A stretch of DNA of 64,000 nt from Alkalihalobacillus sp. FSL W8-0930 (GTDB taxonomy: Bacteria; Bacillota; Bacilli; Bacillales; Bacillaceae_D): contig CP150183.1 of NCBI GenBank assembly GCA_037965595.1, forward strand, positions 1,922,001-1,986,000. The letters run 5' to 3'. Below, one piece after another: positions 33,801-44,020 of this stretch. A program made the translations under genes and the position numbers. The notes below the pieces were generated by a model. That model ran no database searches, was not told the DNA's origin, and saw only the letters and a list, made by a program, of their open reading frames with translations. Positions within the stretch are counted from its first letter, which is position 1; each line of letters starts with the position of its first letter.

Positions 33801-36800
33801 CTGTTGAATCCCAGTTCCCTGACCACCATTCCGCATTAAAAACGGTGTTATCTAATGCCGAAACAGTCTTATCTAGCCAAGAACCTTCATACAGTTGTCG
33901 AGACCACTGAGCTGCTTCAGCCCATTTAGCACTCCACCACTCTCCACTAAAGAGAGTCGTTTCAAGTAGTCCGAATAACTCCCCGATCTGATTAGACCAC
34001 CAACTAAGATCCGTTAATTTAGAAGCGTACTCAGTAATCTCGGCCCATTGACCGCTCCACCAATCGCCGTTAAACAACGTATCTCCAATTGCAGTGATGC
34101 CTTTGTCCAACCACGAGCCCTCGTAAAGAGCGGATGTTCCTTCAGTAATAGAAGACCATTTGCTTGACCACCAAGAGCCACTAAAAACCGTATCTCCTAT
34201 TGCGTTAACGGTTTTCTGCATCCAAGAGTCTTCATAAAGGACTTTTGCGCCTACTTTAGTCGCGCTCCACTGTTCGGACCACCAATCTTTATTGAACATG
34301 GTATTTTTAATGCTATCGATCACGCCAATGTCCTGCAGATATTGACCAAGTTTGGATCCACCAATCGAACCGGCAATCCCTCCAAGAATTCCTCCAACAA
34401 TAGTTCCCACACCGGGGAAAACGGAACCGACTAGCGCACCTGTTGCAGCACCACCAGCCATTCCTCCAAGAGCTCCACCTGCAACAGATGCTTTTTCTTC
34501 ATCAGGTGCTCCCACAATTGCTGCAGCTGATAAACTGGTCCCTAATAGAGGAATCCCTTTCAAACCACTTGTCATCCATTTAGGTAGGAATGAACGTTTA
34601 GGCATCTCGATTGTAGTGTTTTTTGGTCCACCCGTTGGTAGTGTCGGCTGCTTAGGATTTATAGGACCCGTACCTTTACCATGAGGTGCAAATGCAGAGA
34701 ACAGACCGAATAGTGAAGCCCATTTACCTCCACCCTTTGGTGCTCCTGGTCCTTTAGGTGGTTTTGGTCCATTTTTGCCGAACGTCTTACTCCATACAGT
34801 GGAAACACCATCTTTAAGGTGTTTCGCGCCTCTCCCTAGCCCTACTGCTATATCTTTAAAAGGTTTTAGAGCCATTAAAATCTTTCCAACAATTACACCA
34901 GCAATTAAATTACCTAGTAATGCTGATGTATTTGCACCATCTTGTACCCACTCTTCTTTCCCTATAACATTTCCTACATTGGATTTAATTGCAGTTACGT
35001 TAACATCCCATAATTTTTGAGCTAACCTCATTGATAAGTCAGCAGGGTCAATAGAATCTATGAAACTATCAACAAATGAACGACTTGCCATAGCGCCAGC
35101 AGTAACAAATTCATTATTTGACTCGTCTTCCACTCCAAGTAGTCCACGAATTAGACCGCCCATGACACTTCCATAAGTGGAACCAACTGATTCTGCGCCG
35201 GCTATTAAACCAGGAGCTCCTTTGTCACCCCACCATGCAGCAAATTCTTCCTGAATGTTTGGCCAAACAATATCCCATCGAGCCTTGAGTGATAGATCAC
35301 GATATTGATCAAGTTCTTCAAAGCGCTTTGATGCCTCGGGATCGTCTTTAAATTGCTCTCTAAGCTCAGTCGTCGTTTCACCTGGGAAAAGGATACGCAA
35401 TTGATCTCCCACAAAACCAAAGGTTTTACTCATTGGATTCATGACAGCTTCTGCGAAATTCTCCCCTGCTACTTGCATTTGTTTGGTCATATCAGCGATA
35501 ACATATGCATTCTCGCCACGCCATGAACGGAAGCTTTCTAAAGCAGGTTGAACTACACTTGCAAGACCTGCTCCCCAAGGCATGATGATCGCATTATTCA
35601 TGAATGACTTAACGCCAAGAAACAAGTTAGCAAGGTTGTCTGACATCTTGATCATCATGTCATCAAAGCGTCCGAATTCCTTCGTCGCTTCTGGCCAGAT
35701 CTCGGAAATGTCTTTACCGCTTTCAGCAAGACCCTCTAATTTTGCTCTTGAAGCACCAGAAATAGCCCCCATCTCTTGGAGTGCTGCAGTAGCATCTCCA
35801 ATAGGACGACCATTTTGTAATCCATCATATAAACGACCAACCCATAAGGAGACATCCGCAAATGGCTTTTGTGTTCCAGCTGCTATATCCCCAACCAATT
35901 TCATTCCATCTCCTGCAGCTAAGGCTCCATCCGTAAAAATTTGAAGCACTCGAGACGCTTCAAATATTTCATCACGGGCAAATGGGGTCTGTCCTGCGAA
36001 TGAAATTAAATCATCTAGTCGTTGATCAGCTGCTTCCCTACTACCTAACAACGTTTCAAATGCTGTAGTCATATTCTGACGATCAGCGGTAGCTCTTAAC
36101 GGAGCAACCACACCTCCGTAAGCACCGGCTCCTACACCTAACATAGCCCCAGTACTTGAAGCCATTCCACTCAGCTTACGCAGCGGTCGTGTAGCATAGT
36201 CAGCAATCTTAACGGTCATTGTAAAAGTTCGATTTAGATGAGAATTTGCATATCCGTAAATTTTACGTGCGCCTGGTGTGGCACGATCTATTAAAGATGC
36301 TGTCATTGCATAAGATCGCGCCAAGGTACTTCGAGCATGAGAGGACATTCGGTTAACTTGCGCTGTTAAGCGATCAAGTACACCAATGGTCGCTGTGTAT
36401 CCTCTACCCAACGTCCGCTTAGCAAAGCTATTCACTCGATTGATTACTTTAGTAGATTCATCTTTTGCTTGAATATTAAACTCGTAATTTCTTCCGATCA
36501 GACTACGCTTAATACGAGCTGAAATACTTTCAGTAACAGCAGTGATACGATCACGTGCCGTAAAATTAACATCAACGGTTTTTGGTATCGCACGATTAAC
36601 CTTCGCTCGAGTCTGATTGATTTTTCGATTGAGCTTTCTATCATCTGCATCCAGGATAGTGACTCTGTTCTTGGGAAGAGCGCGCTCAATCTTCTTATTA
36701 ACAGAATCAACAGTCTTTACAAGCCCTTTCCCTTCGCCCAAAAGCATTGTGGTATGCTGCTTTGGCGTGGCTTTAAGTCGCTTATTCGCCTGCTCTACAA

Positions 36801-37026
36801 CTCGTTTAGTAGAGTCCTTTGCATTAAGATGCATCGTATGGTTATTGGACCGATCTAATTGTTTATTGATCTTCGCCATTGCAGGAGTGATGCGATCAAC
36901 CGCTCCAAGTTTTATACGATCTAATTTTTGCGCTAACGCCTCAGCCTTCTCCAAACCCCGTGTCATACGCTCAAGCTTCTTGGAGATGCGATCCTCTAGA
37001 TCAAATTTAGCTGTAAACTTCGCCAT
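30850..37026 (-). CDS. Tail tape measure protein with M23 peptidase and SLT domains
   Basis: 2058 residues. The first about 290 carry helical repeats rich in Arg and Thr (for example [20 protein letters not shown]). A tape-measure core follows ([20 protein letters not shown], then [20 protein letters not shown]). Residues about 900-1290 hold some ten repeats of F-x-x-x-W-W-x-x-x-W. Residues about 1455-1615 hold three RSGQD-type repeats. The C-terminus has an M23 endopeptidase (HKGVD with HVHYE, near 1700-1790) and an SLT transglycosylase (MKESGGNA with catalytic Glu, near 1832). The protein sets tail length and digests wall during injection. RBS GGAGG. Confidence 0.95.
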   Translation of the reverse strand: MAKFTAKFDLEDRISKKLERMTRGLEKAEALAQKLDRIKLGAVDRITPAMAKINKQLDRSNNHTMHLNAKDSTKRVVEQANKRLKATPKQHTTMLLGEGKGLVKTVDSVNKKIERALPKNRVTILDADDRKLNRKINQTRAKVNRAIPKTVDVNFTARDRITAVTESISARIKRSLIGRNYEFNIQAKDESTKVINRVNSFAKRTLGRGYTATIGVLDRLTAQVNRMSSHARSTLARSYAMTASLIDRATPGARKIYGYANSHLNRTFTMTVKIADYATRPLRKLSGMASSTGAMLGVGAGAYGGVVAPLRATADRQNMTTAFETLLGSREAADQRLDDLISFAGQTPFARDEIFEASRVLQIFTDGALAAGDGMKLVGDIAAGTQKPFADVSLWVGRLYDGLQNGRPIGDATAALQEMGAISGASRAKLEGLAESGKDISEIWPEATKEFGRFDDMMIKMSDNLANLFLGVKSFMNNAIIMPWGAGLASVVQPALESFRSWRGENAYVIADMTKQMQVAGENFAEAVMNPMSKTFGFVGDQLRILFPGETTTELREQFKDDPEASKRFEELDQYRDLSLKARWDIVWPNIQEEFAAWWGDKGAPGLIAGAESVGSTYGSVMGGLIRGLLGVEDESNNEFVTAGAMASRSFVDSFIDSIDPADLSMRLAQKLWDVNVTAIKSNVGNVIGKEEWVQDGANTSALLGNLIAGVIVGKILMALKPFKDIAVGLGRGAKHLKDGVSTVWSKTFGKNGPKPPKGPGAPKGGGKWASLFGLFSAFAPHGKGTGPINPKQPTLPTGGPKNTTIEMPKRSFLPKWMTSGLKGIPLLGTSLSAAAIVGAPDEEKASVAGGALGGMAGGAATGALVGSVFPGVGTIVGGILGGIAGSIGGSKLGQYLQDIGVIDSIKNTMFNKDWWSEQWSATKVGAKVLYEDSWMQKTVNAIGDTVFSGSWWSSKWSSITEGTSALYEGSWLDKGITAIGDTLFNGDWWSGQWAEITEYASKLTDLSWWSNQIGELFGLLETTLFSGEWWSAKWAEAAQWSRQLYEGSWLDKTVSALDNTVFNAEWWSGNWDSTVEGTKKLYEGSWLQGTLNAINDTVFNGEWWNQKWEDVKAWSAEKAIQIGGLGYKIKTGIEETVFSSEWWLEKWENVKSWTQSKWDSAKGIWTSIATNISDTVFNSEWWSGHWESVKSWTQDKWNSAQSIWDSVTTKIGETIFSGDWWNNKWESVKGWSQDKWDSAQSIWDSVRTSISDSLFSKDWWGDKWSNVLDWGKGILGNVGSWFDKNVTQPFKEGRESGQATGNASTTASQQKTSPTRHSASSGHTPAYANGGFINRPHVGLVGEAGPEAIIPLSANRRSRALDLYEQTGSALGVRPYANGGLVGGSINASSPSTGTQPAAVSAVVSLDAVRTANMQSEANAYGQQFSEAVSAGVNGNTISLSAWKQRNISNPMQGIVQDAVGFGSGTVQSFSAGQNGTATGTQSHLHNQVKRPFEVIQGGASAHGSGTVQGFRSGQDSSQTGTSTYLASQVTRPFNAIESEAPSHGRNTVTAFRSGQDASQTGTDSYLQTQVHTPFNDTQAKGSSWGTGTISEFVSGMRSHSSQVKEAAQFLADTVESTFKERLGIHSPSRVMFGLGEWTSLGILKGLDAVDLKKFANKQVDGLISAYTGMAPDFGSPFTMTSGFGMRKSPGGIGTTNHKGVDFAAPMGTPIPSQAPGMVTFSGWQGGYGNLVKIQGADGIEYMYGHNSKNLVKQGDMVTGGQIIGLVGSTGNSTGPHVHYETRRNGVAFNPMGGGNALFGGSGADISTRSAVAQAALATGVGKDWIDPLVTIAMKESGGNARAINNWDSNAKRGTPSKGLMQTIDPTFNAHKLAGMDDIYNPVHNTAAAIRYIQSRYGDISNVPGIRSMRNGGAYRGYANGGLITNEQIARVGEGGRREWIIPTERGIRGRYLLNQAAADLGMQVIDQGDSDYDLPESVAQEIGLTSCPSIDSSSQIDNSSSTVQEGDVTVHINITGDNHYHNEADMEKLAAIIKNDLAAVFRNMRLNGTVGVLSNG

Positions 37027-37044
37027 TGTTTGTCCTCCTTTCTC

Positions 37045-37727
37045 CTAGCTTCTAGCCATTTCTTTTCTCTCTTTTTCCTTTTGTTCCATTTCAATAGACA
37101 ATGAAGCGAAAACAAATGCCTTTCTTTTCTTGTCACCAGTCAATACATTGAAGACCTCAGAGGGATCCCATCCTTTCACCATTAACATGTAATGTGAAAA
37201 GACGGCATCTTTATCCCCTGACTTAATTAGTTTTTTGCTGCTTCTTCATCCTGTACATCCTCAGACTCTTCGCCATAACCGTTAACTAACATTGCCCGGT
37301 CAATCCAGTTGCTGTACTCCCCACCGATTGAAAGCATTTTTTTAGCTGCAGTAATCGCATCTTGAGTACCATAGGATTTTAGAATTTTAGCATCTGAAAA
37401 TTTAGGATAGATAGTGGATTCGACCGCAATTGCTGCTGAAAAACGTTCGTTATCAAAGTCTTTTTGGCCACGACGTTTACCTTTTGTAATTGTTTTCGTA
37501 TGGAACTTTTGTAAATCCTCAATCCGCTCGGTAGAGATCGCTTGAAAAACAAAAGGAATCGGTTCTCCATTTTGATCTTTGAAACGACGTGTGATAATTG
37601 CTTTTTCTTTCGGTGCCTTAGCTTCATTCCCTGATAAGAAGAAAGACATATCATATAGTTCTGCTTCCTCTTCTTTTGCTTCTACCTCTTCGTTTACTTT
37701 GTAACCTTGATCTTCAGTCATATTCAA
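37045..37727 (-). CDS. Tail assembly chaperone, -1 frameshift product
   Basis: The upstream chaperone gene ends AAA AAC TAA at 37235-37227. The heptamer A AAA AAC at 37230-37236 is an ideal -1 slippery site. After a slip the frame continues LIKSGDKDAVFSHYMLMVKG through WDPSEVFNVLTGDKKRKAFV to a stop at 37045, adding 61 residues with protein-like composition. Long-tailed phages commonly make a G and a G-T chaperone in this way, just before the tape measure gene, which follows here at 37026. The fusion bridges the tape measure and tube proteins during assembly. Confidence 0.75.
37227..37727 (-). CDS. Tail assembly chaperone, unshifted form (XkdN-like)
   Basis: 166 residues. XkdN-like features are the DQNGEPIPFVFQAIS-type strand pair, KGKRRGQKDFDNERFSAAIA and ESTIYPKFSDAKILKSYGTQ, which are typical of phage tail chaperones of the Phage_TAC class. 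A Glu-rich N-terminus (KVNEEVEAKEEEAELYD) precedes. It lies between tube and tape measure genes as in PBSX and skin. Its last codons form a slippery heptamer. GGAGC precedes the ATG. Confidence 0.85.
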   Translation of the reverse strand: MNMTEDQGYKVNEEVEAKEEEAELYDMSFFLSGNEAKAPKEKAIITRRFKDQNGEPIPFVFQAISTERIEDLQKFHTKTITKGKRRGQKDFDNERFSAAIAVESTIYPKFSDAKILKSYGTQDAITAAKKMLSIGGEYSNWIDRAMLVNGYGEESEDVQDEEAAKN

Positions 37728-37760
37728 TCATGCTCCTTTTATTTGAGTTTAGTTTTAATA

Positions 37761-37783
37761 TAAAAAAGGGCCGAAGCCCTTTT
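37761..37783 (-). terminator. Terminator after the tail tube gene
   Basis: The stem AAAAGGGC/GCCCTTTT with a UUCG tetraloop, followed by TTTTTTA on the minus strand. It would make transcripts of the abundant tube protein more numerous than those of the tape measure. Confidence 0.85.
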
Positions 37784-37785
37784 GA

Positions 37786-38232
37786 TTAACGGAAATTATT
37801 TGATAAGCCTTGTGGCATGTCAAAGTCATCGAATGTGAATGGCACTTCTTCCTCAAGACCCTCTGAATCAACATCGAGTGCAGCAATTCGCACAGAATCA
37901 ATGTTCACATCAAACAGGGTCACACGTTGAGTACCTCGGCGCGCCCCTTTATCGTCATTGACGACTTCAACAGTGAAGTACTCGTCAATACCAGTACGCT
38001 TGTAATCAACCATCATTTTTACGAATTGAGAAGTAACCTTGTGCAGTGTCATAGTACCTGAACCACTGGCACCAAGTGTCTTATTTCCCGACATGACACG
38101 TCCTAAGATCTTCTTTTGAGTTTTTTCTTTCTCGACGTTCGCTTCAATGTTGGTTACTTGAGCAAGTTCTTGTCCATTCCAAAATACTCGCCCCTCTTTA
38201 CCACTAACAATATTTTGCGCTTTAAATGTCAA
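37786..38232 (-). CDS. Tail tube protein (XkdM-like)
   Basis: 148 residues. XkdM markers: AQNIVSGKEGRVFWNGQELA at the start, ILGRVMSGNKTLGASGSGTM and the C-terminal EEEVPFTFDDFDMP. It forms the inner tube of the contractile tail. The gene starts directly after the sheath gene, with a terminator after it. RBS GGAGGTGAGC overlaps the sheath stop. Confidence 0.92.
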   Translation of the reverse strand: MTFKAQNIVSGKEGRVFWNGQELAQVTNIEANVEKEKTQKKILGRVMSGNKTLGASGSGTMTLHKVTSQFVKMMVDYKRTGIDEYFTVEVVNDDKGARRGTQRVTLFDVNIDSVRIAALDVDSEGLEEEVPFTFDDFDMPQGLSNNFR

Positions 38233-39555
38233 TTAGCTCACCTCCACATCAAGATATACTTTTTCAACAGAGTCTACAGGTTGTACAGCGATTTTCACCA
38301 TCACACTATCACCTGACATTAGTGAAACAACCACATCCTCTTCAGGATCGAAGTTTTGAATTGCTCCAGCTGCTTGCAACTCATTCATATACTGAACAAT
38401 CCCTGTACGGATGATAGACTCTCCATCTTCATTACCAGGGATATCCGCTCCACCTTGCTTAGCCTGAAGGATGATCGCTTTAATACCAGAACGTAAATCA
38501 TTGTTAATCGCATCAATGATACGGACGATTTTATTCTTAGCGAATTTCCCTTTTGCAGCAGAGTTCAAATCTTGCTCGACACTAACAGTGCGATCCGCAG
38601 GATCAAACGTGAAGATGAACTCGCCATTCTTCAAGCGCTTGACGATTTCAGCATTATCTAAACGTACTGATACATCTGCTGCGCCTTCGTATACAACAGA
38701 TGTGAGAGCTTGTAGAGTGCTCGCTCCTGCCGTTGCTCCAGCGACCCATGCAGTAGCTTCCGGATTAGTTAAAACTCGTCCAGCGTCCAATTGAACACTG
38801 CTAGTGACGTTGATAATACCTTCATATGAACCGTTATAGTCGGCGATAACGCCCTGAACCTTAATACCAACCTCTTCGCGCATACGACGGATGAATGATG
38901 CTGCAGTAACTTTCAACGCTTCATCAGCCACAGGGAAAGCGACTGTGTTAAAGCTCTCTGTCTCGAGTGCAGATAGAAAACCTGCATAAGCCTGAGGTGT
39001 CACAGCTCCATCAGAACCACCTTGCAGGTAGACACCAACAGTTGGATCTAATGAACCGGTACCACGAAACTCAACGTAGGCATTTGATTGTAAATCGGCA
39101 GCAGAAGCAACCGTTTGACGTTCCACCTGAGCCTCATCAAAGAATGTCTCTACATCAAATAATTCGCTATCCAATACGTTTGGAGATACACGAATCATGA
39201 TGCTTTCACCCTTTTTCCCTCCGTAGATTGCAGATACAGAAGAATCAGGACCAATTGAACCAGTAGCTTTCTGTCCATCATTCAAACGATATACAAGTAC
39301 GGTATTGCTGCGTTTCTTTGCTTCACGCACTAAAAGCATACTCGGATCAGATAACCCTACTCCTAGCTTATTGATCGCATCAGCATCGCTAGAAATTTCA
39401 ATGATCTTGTTAGGGACACCCCACGATAAGATCACTGGCAGTGCAGCACGACCTCGATCGCTACCACTAATGCGCGTTTGGGCCTTCTCTGTAAAACGTG
39501 TGTAAATCCCTGGACGCGTCTTTTCGACACCAGGTTGAAATGTTCCACCATTCAT
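38233..39555 (-). CDS. Contractile tail sheath protein (XkdK-like)
   Basis: 440 residues. Sheath features: MNGGTFQPGVEKTRPGIYTR at the N-terminus (the handshake strand), GRAALPVILSWGVPNKIIEI, a variable outer domain, and a conserved C-terminal core (KRLKNGEFIFTF, RIIDAINNDLRSGIKAI). It surrounds the tube and contracts to drive it through the envelope. The overlap of one base with the upstream gene shows tight operon order. Confidence 0.93.
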   Translation of the reverse strand: MNGGTFQPGVEKTRPGIYTRFTEKAQTRISGSDRGRAALPVILSWGVPNKIIEISSDADAINKLGVGLSDPSMLLVREAKKRSNTVLVYRLNDGQKATGSIGPDSSVSAIYGGKKGESIMIRVSPNVLDSELFDVETFFDEAQVERQTVASAADLQSNAYVEFRGTGSLDPTVGVYLQGGSDGAVTPQAYAGFLSALETESFNTVAFPVADEALKVTAASFIRRMREEVGIKVQGVIADYNGSYEGIINVTSSVQLDAGRVLTNPEATAWVAGATAGASTLQALTSVVYEGAADVSVRLDNAEIVKRLKNGEFIFTFDPADRTVSVEQDLNSAAKGKFAKNKIVRIIDAINNDLRSGIKAIILQAKQGGADIPGNEDGESIIRTGIVQYMNELQAAGAIQNFDPEEDVVVSLMSGDSVMVKIAVQPVDSVEKVYLDVEVS

Positions 39556-39836
39556 TACGCTTTCGCCTCCTTGCTAAGATCACGAGCTAGAAACTCATCA
39601 ACTCGTTTTCTCGCATCAGTTTTTGTAATCTGTAAATCTTTGCAATCAAAAAGAGCACCATCGAAAACCTCTGGATTGACTCCAAATGCTTCTCGACAAT
39701 GCTCTCTTAATTGAATGATGTGGTACTTTGGTTCATTCGGTTGAACCGGTTCCGGTTCAGTTTGAATTACTGCCTTTGCCTCAACCAAATCTTCCTTGGT
39801 CAGGGCTTTATTTTTGCTTGATGCTCTATTACTCAC
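39555..39836 (-). CDS. YqzN/YkzM-like phage protein
   Basis: 93 residues: a Lys/Ala/Glu-rich start (NKALTKEDLVEAKAVIQ), a Pro/Glu linker, then the compact domain YHIIQLREHCREAFGVNPEV with FDGALFDCKDLQITKTDARK, which matches the YqzN/YkzM family found between connector and sheath genes in PBSX-like prophages. Function unknown; a sheath-proximal accessory is likely. Confidence 0.8.
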   Translation of the reverse strand: MSNRASSKNKALTKEDLVEAKAVIQTEPEPVQPNEPKYHIIQLREHCREAFGVNPEVFDGALFDCKDLQITKTDARKRVDEFLARDLSKEAKA

Positions 39837-40293
39837 TTTTCATACCTCCTTCTAGGGTAAAATTCTCAATGTTCACGTAATCTGGACGTACATATTGGTA
39901 AGGACTCGACCATTGAAAAACCATTGTTGCTGATGCACCGTCACCTGGCCGTACATCGATACGGCTAATTCGAACGAAATTGTCTATTTCTTCACCGTTA
40001 TCGTCAATCATAGGCATATACATCCTTTTTCGTTCGCATTCGTCATGGAGCGATTCTGCGACACTCACAGCTAAAGGCTGATTTGAGTGAAACAGTTTGA
40101 GATTAAGCGTATATGACTTTGAGTAGGTACTGAGCGAAGATGCCCCACCACCAAATGAGGCCAAGGGAGGTACATAAAAAGACGGCACCTTAAAATCTTG
40201 TGGTACCTCATTCACATAAACGGTTGATGGGAAGTGTTCCAGAAGGAACCGGACAATTGCTGCAACTTCTGGGTGTAATGCGTTCTCATTCAT
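39829..40293 (-). CDS. XkdJ-like tail terminator / connector protein
   Basis: 154 residues. The layout (helix VAAIVRFLLEHFPSTVYVNE, then DFKVPSFYVPP, a charged NLKLFHSNQPLAVSVAESLH segment and a beta-rich end with VFQWSSPYQYVRP) is that of the phage tail terminator class (DUF6838/XkdJ). The gene order around it is the same as in PBSX. It overlaps both neighbours by a few bases. Confidence 0.8.
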   Translation of the reverse strand: MNENALHPEVAAIVRFLLEHFPSTVYVNEVPQDFKVPSFYVPPLASFGGGASSLSTYSKSYTLNLKLFHSNQPLAVSVAESLHDECERKRMYMPMIDDNGEEIDNFVRISRIDVRPGDGASATMVFQWSSPYQYVRPDYVNIENFTLEGGMKSE

Positions 40294-40811
40294 GCTCTAC
40301 CCTCAAATGTGCTGTCGATCCATCCTTGCAGCTTCTTTTCCAAAGACCGTTCAAACATTTTCTGAAAGATGAAATTTGCATTATCCCAGTAACCGGTACC
40401 GTCCACCCATTTGATCTTAAGCAGCATTCCATCTTTACTAGAAGGATCGTAAATGAAACGACCGTTGGTCCAGCGGCCTGGTACCCACCGTCGATCTTTA
40501 CCGCTACTTGGATCAACTGTAAAGTGGCCATCGTTAACAAAAGAAGCATACTCCACGTTGGTTCCAACCTCTAACGTCAGTCCGCCTTTACTGACAGACC
40601 ACACGTTATCAGAATCACCTTTACCAAAGCTATTTAACAAGCGCCTGGTATCAACCGTCTTTGTACGGATGATTTCATTCTGAATCTCATCTAAGAATTG
40701 AAATGCAGATGCTTCACCCCAAAGCTTTATCTCCTCTTTCACACCGCTCTTTGCTGCCTTATTTGCGCTTTTAATAAACTTGTCTAACCCTGCAAACCCC
40801 TTCTTACTCAT
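40290..40811 (-). CDS. HK97 gp10-like tail-completion protein (XkdI-like)
   Basis: 173 residues of the HK97_gp10 family. Seen are the N-terminal helical FAGLDKFIKSANKAAKSGVK, TVDTRRLLNSFGKGDSDNVW, the strand LEVGTNVEYASFVNDGH and a long C-terminal helix (ANFIFQKMFERSLEKKLQGW). The protein completes the head-tail joining region. ATGA overlap with its upstream neighbour. Confidence 0.88.
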   Translation of the reverse strand: MSKKGFAGLDKFIKSANKAAKSGVKEEIKLWGEASAFQFLDEIQNEIIRTKTVDTRRLLNSFGKGDSDNVWSVSKGGLTLEVGTNVEYASFVNDGHFTVDPSSGKDRRWVPGRWTNGRFIYDPSSKDGMLLKIKWVDGTGYWDNANFIFQKMFERSLEKKLQGWIDSTFEGRA

Positions 40812-41152
40812 AACGTATCACTCCTTGTTGCCGTTACAATGATATGATGCCCCCTAACATCTTTAGGTTGTTGCAGCTTATAGGAAGCACCAGACCACTT
40901 AACTGTATCGTTTAGCTTAATGTCGGTACCTGCAGGGAACGTAACTCTCATACGTTGTAAAAAGGTTGCCTGCGGCTGCCCTTGCACAACATCTTGAGTA
41001 AGCTCTTGAAAATGACAAGGAACACCGCTACTAATTGGCTCCTCTGAGAACTGGTTAGGCTGCTCAATTTCAATACCGTAACTCTTTTTCGGAGTTACGG
41101 CGGCTAACCTATACACATCGCATGTATGAACAAGAAAATTCTCTAAGCTCAT
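40808..41152 (-). CDS. Head closure protein, XkdH/YqbH-like (DUF3599)
   Basis: 114 residues, beta-barrel pattern: LENFLVHTCDVYRLAAVTPK, then GVPCHFQELTQDVVQGQPQA, FLQRMRVTFPAGTDIKLNDT and KDVRGHHIIVTATRS. This is the head-closure fold of PBSX-like phages (DUF3599). The ATGA overlaps on both sides show translational coupling. Confidence 0.85.
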   Translation of the reverse strand: MSLENFLVHTCDVYRLAAVTPKKSYGIEIEQPNQFSEEPISSGVPCHFQELTQDVVQGQPQATFLQRMRVTFPAGTDIKLNDTVKWSGASYKLQQPKDVRGHHIIVTATRSDTL

Positions 41153-41538
41153 AATGGACGCATCCTGAATCTAGGTTTATTCTCTACTGGAATAGGTAGA
41201 ACGATATAATCGCGCAGCAAGATTGATAGATCCGGCTTTCTGATAGTTTCCCCATCCGCTAGCGTGTACGAATAGTTTTCGAATCTCTCAGATTTATAGC
41301 CTTTTGTGAGAGATTCATCAGAATTATACAGCGCATAAAACTGAGCCAACTTACAAAGAGCAAGCTTCACCTTATGAGGAAGCGGATCATACAACTCTTT
41401 ATCTGAGAAATCATGGCCAACAATGTTCTCCACCTCAACGGTTGCTTCAAGAATATCGTTACTAAGCTGCTCATCTGCTCTTTTCTTAACCTTCGCAAAC
41501 ACTGAGTATGCTCGAACGTCCTCTGGAGTAACCAACAT
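41149..41538 (-). CDS. Head-tail adaptor protein, YqbG-like (DUF3199)
   Basis: 129 residues, mostly helical: VTPEDVRAYSVFAKVKKRAD, EATVEVENIVGHDFSDKELY and KLALCKLAQFYALYNSDESL are the DUF3199/YqbG markers. The protein forms the ring between portal and head-closure protein. Shares one base with the upstream stop. Confidence 0.87.
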   Translation of the reverse strand: MLVTPEDVRAYSVFAKVKKRADEQLSNDILEATVEVENIVGHDFSDKELYDPLPHKVKLALCKLAQFYALYNSDESLTKGYKSERFENYSYTLADGETIRKPDLSILLRDYIVLPIPVENKPRFRMRPL

Positions 41539-41933
41539 TACTCAAGACCCGCTTCTTGTGCGATCTCCTGCAACTTGAGGATTAAAGCAACACGCTCTTG
41601 AGCGTTTTTCGCTTGACCAGGATCACCGTTCAGAGATTGAATGATTCCCTCTTGTTCAGCTTGTTTTAACTTCAATAAGTCTTTCTCGGTATACGATCCA
41701 GGAGGATTGTTTTCTCCATTCTCACCAGAAGGAGTTTGATTACCCTCATTCTTGGTGTGCGTTCCATGATCCTTAAAATTATCAGAATCTGAACGCGAGA
41801 CCAGAAAGAACTCGTTCCCTTTAAGATACTCCCCTAAATCATCTGAGACAGAACGAGGGACACCAGCTTTAAAGATAGTCCCCCCCACGTCAAATGACTT
41901 ACCCTTTTTAGGATCTAACGTGACTTCAAACAT
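41538..41933 (-). CDS. YqbF-like protein
   Basis: 131 residues in two parts. The first 55 are a small beta domain (KGKSFDVGGTIFKAGVPRSV, then LKGNEFFLVSRSD) as in the YqbF family of the skin element. After a low-complexity linker (Asn/Gly/Glu/Pro) comes a helical end (TEKDLLKLKQAEQEGIIQSL, then AQERVALILKLQEIAQEA). It follows the capsid gene, a place often used by head decoration or head-tail proteins, but its role is not known. Confidence 0.7.
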   Translation of the reverse strand: MFEVTLDPKKGKSFDVGGTIFKAGVPRSVSDDLGEYLKGNEFFLVSRSDSDNFKDHGTHTKNEGNQTPSGENGENNPPGSYTEKDLLKLKQAEQEGIIQSLNGDPGQAKNAQERVALILKLQEIAQEAGLE

Positions 41934-41936
41934 GTA

Positions 41937-42878
41937 TTACATCTCCTTCACGTTAACAATTTTTGAAACAGCATCCTCTTCCTCGAATACACTGTCCAAT
42001 TTAGCAGTAAGCACAATGATAAATTTACGAGCACGGATGTCTTTATCTACTTCAATACGAATGTTACGAGAGAACCCAGTGATGATGTTTTTCGGATGTG
42101 TCAAGATAATATCTGAAATATCCGCTTCTCCATCATTGATCTCGTAAGGTTGCATAGTTGCGATACCTTGAACAGGAACACCAAATGCAGTTGAACGTCC
42201 ACCTTGTACTGCAGAATCTCCTAAATTAGTTTGACGGTCAGCGACTCTATCCATCCACTCAATAGAATTACTTGGAGAAGTATAGAATCGGAACTCTTGA
42301 GGAACGCGAATGTACTTAGCTGGGATAGCTTTGTAACCACGCTTGAAAATCCCTCTACTAATTGGCTCTAACTGAGCATCAACGATATGGGACACCGCAT
42401 TTTTTCGGATGCCATTAATTTGAGCTAGGAAAGGGTCGCTAGAACTTTTATCTCCATTTACCAATAACTCTTCAATATCAACGGCAGCACGTTCAACGAT
42501 TTGCTGCATGAGAGTATCTTTTAAACTCTCTTTCTCAATGTTATTTTCTAGCGTGTCATAGGTAATATTAATCTCAGCAATAACTTCTTTTGCGTTAAGA
42601 TTTACTGTACTGGTGGTTGGCACTGCCTTTTGATCTTCAGATAGTGGCACTCCTTCAGCACCAGGACGAAGGATCCGCTGTCCAAACCCAATCTTCTCAA
42701 TCTTTTGTGTGTCATGATCCATAGGGATAACACGTGAGTCTTTTAGAATTGTTGGTGTGTCTTGGATCATTCTAATGAATTTACTCGCTTGAGTCGGATT
42801 CATTAGTCCACCCGTTTGGAGAGAACTCAGCGTCATAGCCGCTTTCTCAATAATTTGTTGATTAGTCATTCTTGACAT
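41937..42878 (-). CDS. Major capsid protein (XkdG-like)
   Basis: 313 residues, HK97 fold by family. Markers: [20 protein letters not shown] at the N-terminus, [20 protein letters not shown], the E-loop-like segment with [16 protein letters not shown] and a late [20 protein letters not shown]. No separate N-terminal scaffold is visible; the upstream XkdF-like gene may supply scaffold or protease. RBS GGGAGCATTTTC upstream. Confidence 0.92.
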   Translation of the reverse strand: MSRMTNQQIIEKAAMTLSSLQTGGLMNPTQASKFIRMIQDTPTILKDSRVIPMDHDTQKIEKIGFGQRILRPGAEGVPLSEDQKAVPTTSTVNLNAKEVIAEINITYDTLENNIEKESLKDTLMQQIVERAAVDIEELLVNGDKSSSDPFLAQINGIRKNAVSHIVDAQLEPISRGIFKRGYKAIPAKYIRVPQEFRFYTSPSNSIEWMDRVADRQTNLGDSAVQGGRSTAFGVPVQGIATMQPYEINDGEADISDIILTHPKNIITGFSRNIRIEVDKDIRARKFIIVLTAKLDSVFEEEDAVSKIVNVKEM

Positions 42879-42899
42879 GAAAATGCTCCCTTCTTCGGC

Positions 42900-43997
42900 T
42901 TAGAACAAGCCATCCCACATTGATTTTTGAACTGGTTCTTTTGGATTGTTGTTATCTGAATCATCTTGCTTGGAAATACCACGGGCTTTTTCAAGCTTCG
43001 TGATACGGTCAGATACAGGCTCGATCGCTTTAGCAACGGCTTTTGTCACAACTTCGCTCAAATCCTCGTTGGTATCGCCTGTACCACCTTCAGGATCAGT
43101 TGGATTGTTCTCTTCTTGTTGCTTCTCTATTTCGTCAATACGAGCAGTCACAGGCTCCAACGCCTTCGCTACTGCTGCGGTAATATCTTCTGGTTTCAAA
43201 TCGTTTTCCTCCTTCTGGACCTTATCGGCCAAAGCTTTTTGAATATCTTCCTGTGTCTCAATTTCATTGATTAACTCTGCAAATTCACTTGCAGCATCTT
43301 TAATTCTTTGAAAGTCTGCGATATCCGGAGTGCGGTTATCCCAGCGCGATTGGTCAAATTCTAACTCAAGAGCACCCCACGCAGCCCATAAATTGCGTTG
43401 TTTCTGATTTTCTTTATATTTCTCACGTACTGCGCCTTTTTGGATCAATTCTCCAGTAAAGAATTCTTTCAAAACTTTAAACAGACTCTTCTCGGATTTG
43501 TCTGATGTTCCTGTCGTACCATCACTTTTCTCAATGGTTTCAGCAAGACCAGCCATACTAAATCCTGTTACGTCACCCTTTTTAATAGATTCCCAGCTGT
43601 CTGCATCTGAGACCTTAACGGTCATAACCCACGTGCCGGCTGAGATGTCCTCATCACCTAGCTTCATTTCAGTCTTAGCAATCCAAGACTCGACGACCTC
43701 ACCGACGTTTGAAGTGAAGTCATGCTGCTTATCAATTTGACGATAATCAGAAAGAAATTGATGAGCTGCTTTTTCAATCTCGCTTGCTGTCATGTAATCC
43801 TCATGAGCGTCCAACACATCAGGTTCATAAACAACACCAGTAACAAGCTGTTGTTCCTCATTGGACTTTACAATTTTGACTTCTTTATTAAAGTCAGGTT
43901 GCTTGTCCGATTTCATAATGGCGAACTTCTTACCATTTGCCCCTTTGTTTACCAAAGACACATGAGTGATCTGAGCATTTGTTAACTCTCTCGGCAT
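42900..43997 (-). CDS. XkdF-like prohead protein, putative serine protease/scaffold
   Basis: 365 residues. The N-terminal domain (MPRELTNAQITHVSLVNKGA, then VTGVVYEPDVLDAHEDYMTA) is the XkdF domain, thought to process or guide the prohead. The C-terminal half is a coiled coil with two similar segments (EDITAAVAKALEPVTARIDE and LSEVVTKAVAKAIEPVSDRI), typical of scaffolding. The ATG at 43997 has a GAAAGGAGGTG site; an ATG seven codons upstream lies within that site. Confidence 0.87.
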   Translation of the reverse strand: MPRELTNAQITHVSLVNKGANGKKFAIMKSDKQPDFNKEVKIVKSNEEQQLVTGVVYEPDVLDAHEDYMTASEIEKAAHQFLSDYRQIDKQHDFTSNVGEVVESWIAKTEMKLGDEDISAGTWVMTVKVSDADSWESIKKGDVTGFSMAGLAETIEKSDGTTGTSDKSEKSLFKVLKEFFTGELIQKGAVREKYKENQKQRNLWAAWGALELEFDQSRWDNRTPDIADFQRIKDAASEFAELINEIETQEDIQKALADKVQKEENDLKPEDITAAVAKALEPVTARIDEIEKQQEENNPTDPEGGTGDTNEDLSEVVTKAVAKAIEPVSDRITKLEKARGISKQDDSDNNNPKEPVQKSMWDGLF

Positions 43998-44020
43998 TTT
44001 TGTTTCACCTCCTTTCAAAA

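Noticed and set aside
30607-36710. Several plus- and minus-strand open frames inside the tape measure gene
   Set aside because: All are shadows of the repetitive tape measure coding sequence without ribosome sites.
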